In this document: positions 6,124 to 6,613 of the stretch, piece by piece | How positions within the stretch are numbered: position 1 is the first letter of the stretch | Layout: every line of letters starts with the position of its first letter | Source of the DNA: an uncultured Oscillospiraceae bacterium | Lineage (GTDB): Bacteria > Bacillota > Clostridia > Oscillospirales > Oscillospiraceae | NCBI GenBank assembly: GCA_910588495.1 | Contig: CAJUPU010000053.1 | Span: 1 to 6,613, forward strand | DNA length: 6,613 bases | Direction: 5' to 3' | Position numbers and translations under genes: made by a program | Notes under the pieces: generated by a model | What the model saw: the letters and a program-made list of their open reading frames with translations, nothing else | Told to the model about the DNA's origin: nothing | Databases searched by the model: none

Positions 6124-6613
6124 TCAGTTTGGTTCTCCGTCCTCCGCCGGGAGCACCCGGCGGAAGATTCTCCACAGCACCCGGGAGGCCAGCCACGCCG
6201 GGCCGGAGGCCCCCGCGATGAAATACACAAAGCCCAGCATCCGCAAGACCGCCAGGGGCAGAAACAGCGGGACGGCGACGGGCAAAAGGGCGATCAGCCA
6301 CAGCAGCAGCGTCCGCCCCGGGGAGCAGAAGGCCAGGGCAAAGGCGTTTTTCACCTGGCCCTTCCAGGTGTTCTGGAACCTGGCCTGGAGGGGGAACACA
6401 TAGCACAGCAGGGTCAGGGCAATCACCGCCACGATGGTGGCGACGGTCAGGAACAGCACCCGGAGGGCCCCCTCGTGCCGGAGGGCAAAAAAGGCGTCCC
6501 CCGCCGCCACAGCCCCCAGGGCCAGCACCAGCAGGCCCAGGGCCGCGCCCCGCTTGAGGTTGGCCCGGAAGGCGTCCAGGAAGCCCCGCAGGGTGCGGAC
6601 CTCCTCCCCCCGG
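6124..6613 (-). CDS. DUF624 (YesL-like) membrane protein, C-terminal part
   Basis: The reading frame stays open to the right window edge, so the true start lies beyond it; 162 residues are visible. An internal GTG at 6526-6528 is not the start: translation continues upstream with family-like sequence (FLDAFRANLKRGAALGLL). The visible part has about four hydrophobic segments, at roughly fragment residues 23-43, 50-75, 102-126 and 130-145. It carries the DUF624 signature YVFPLQARFQNT followed by a conserved amphipathic KNAFALAF stretch. Full-length members have about 200-220 residues, so roughly 50 N-terminal residues and one membrane segment are probably missing. The biochemical role of DUF624 proteins is not established to my knowledge. 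B. subtilis YesL lies in a rhamnogalacturonan-utilisation locus, and homologues often sit beside CUT1 sugar ABC transporter genes. That context suggests transporter genes upstream of this window. It precedes the GH3 gene by 19 bp and is probably in the same operon. Confidence 0.87.
   Translation of the reverse strand, partial: RGEEVRTLRGFLDAFRANLKRGAALGLLVLALGAVAAGDAFFALRHEGALRVLFLTVATIVAVIALTLLCYVFPLQARFQNTWKGQVKNAFALAFCSPGRTLLLWLIALLPVAVPLFLPLAVLRMLGFVYFIAGASGPAWLASRVLWRIFRRVLPAEDGEPN

Noticed and set aside
6105..6230. Upstream extension of the GH3 frame to 6230 (42 extra residues)
   Set aside because: It overlaps the DUF624 gene in another frame, has Arg/Gly/Cys-rich non-family sequence, and the ATG at 6104 has a proper ribosome binding site.

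Overview
The window looks like part of a pentose or plant-glycan utilisation operon from a GC-rich, low-oxygen-gut-type Firmicute. I favour the Oscillospirales/Clostridia. The reasons are the strong AAAGGAG-type ribosome binding sites at every tight gene junction, the GC-rich third codon positions, a DUF624 (YesL-like) protein, a DUF4867 protein and a UgpC/MsmX-type ABC ATPase. The species cannot be read from the sequence. All convincing genes lie on the minus strand, so the biological order runs from high to low coordinates.

In transcription order the window holds: the C-terminal part of a DUF624 membrane protein (6613-6124, cut by the window edge); a cytoplasmic glycoside hydrolase family 3 beta-glycosidase, probably a beta-xylosidase or beta-glucosidase (6104-4008); a xylulokinase of the FGGY family (3996-2521); a DUF4867 cupin-like protein (2508-1873); and an L-fucose/L-arabinose isomerase-family protein (1856-378). 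After a 198-bp hairpin-rich gap come the first 60 residues of a sugar ABC transporter ATPase (179-1, cut by the window edge). The first five genes are separated by only 11-19 bp, and the ribosome binding sites overlap or abut the preceding stop codons. They are almost certainly one translationally coupled transcript whose promoter lies upstream of position 6613.

The likely joint job is as follows. Short glycosides are imported by a CUT1-type ABC transporter; its permeases and binding protein are not in the window, and the ATPase at the left end may energise it. The signal-peptide-less GH3 enzyme hydrolyses them inside the cell. The aldose released is isomerised by the FucI-like enzyme, and the ketose is phosphorylated by the xylulokinase. 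The notable point is that a FucI-fold isomerase and an uncharacterised DUF4867 protein sit where xylose isomerase (XylA) would be expected beside XylB.

The 180-377 gap has three GC-rich inverted repeats. One resembles an intrinsic terminator, but its T-tract faces the plus strand, against the direction of both flanking genes. No tRNA, rRNA, CRISPR array, insertion sequence or phage gene was seen.
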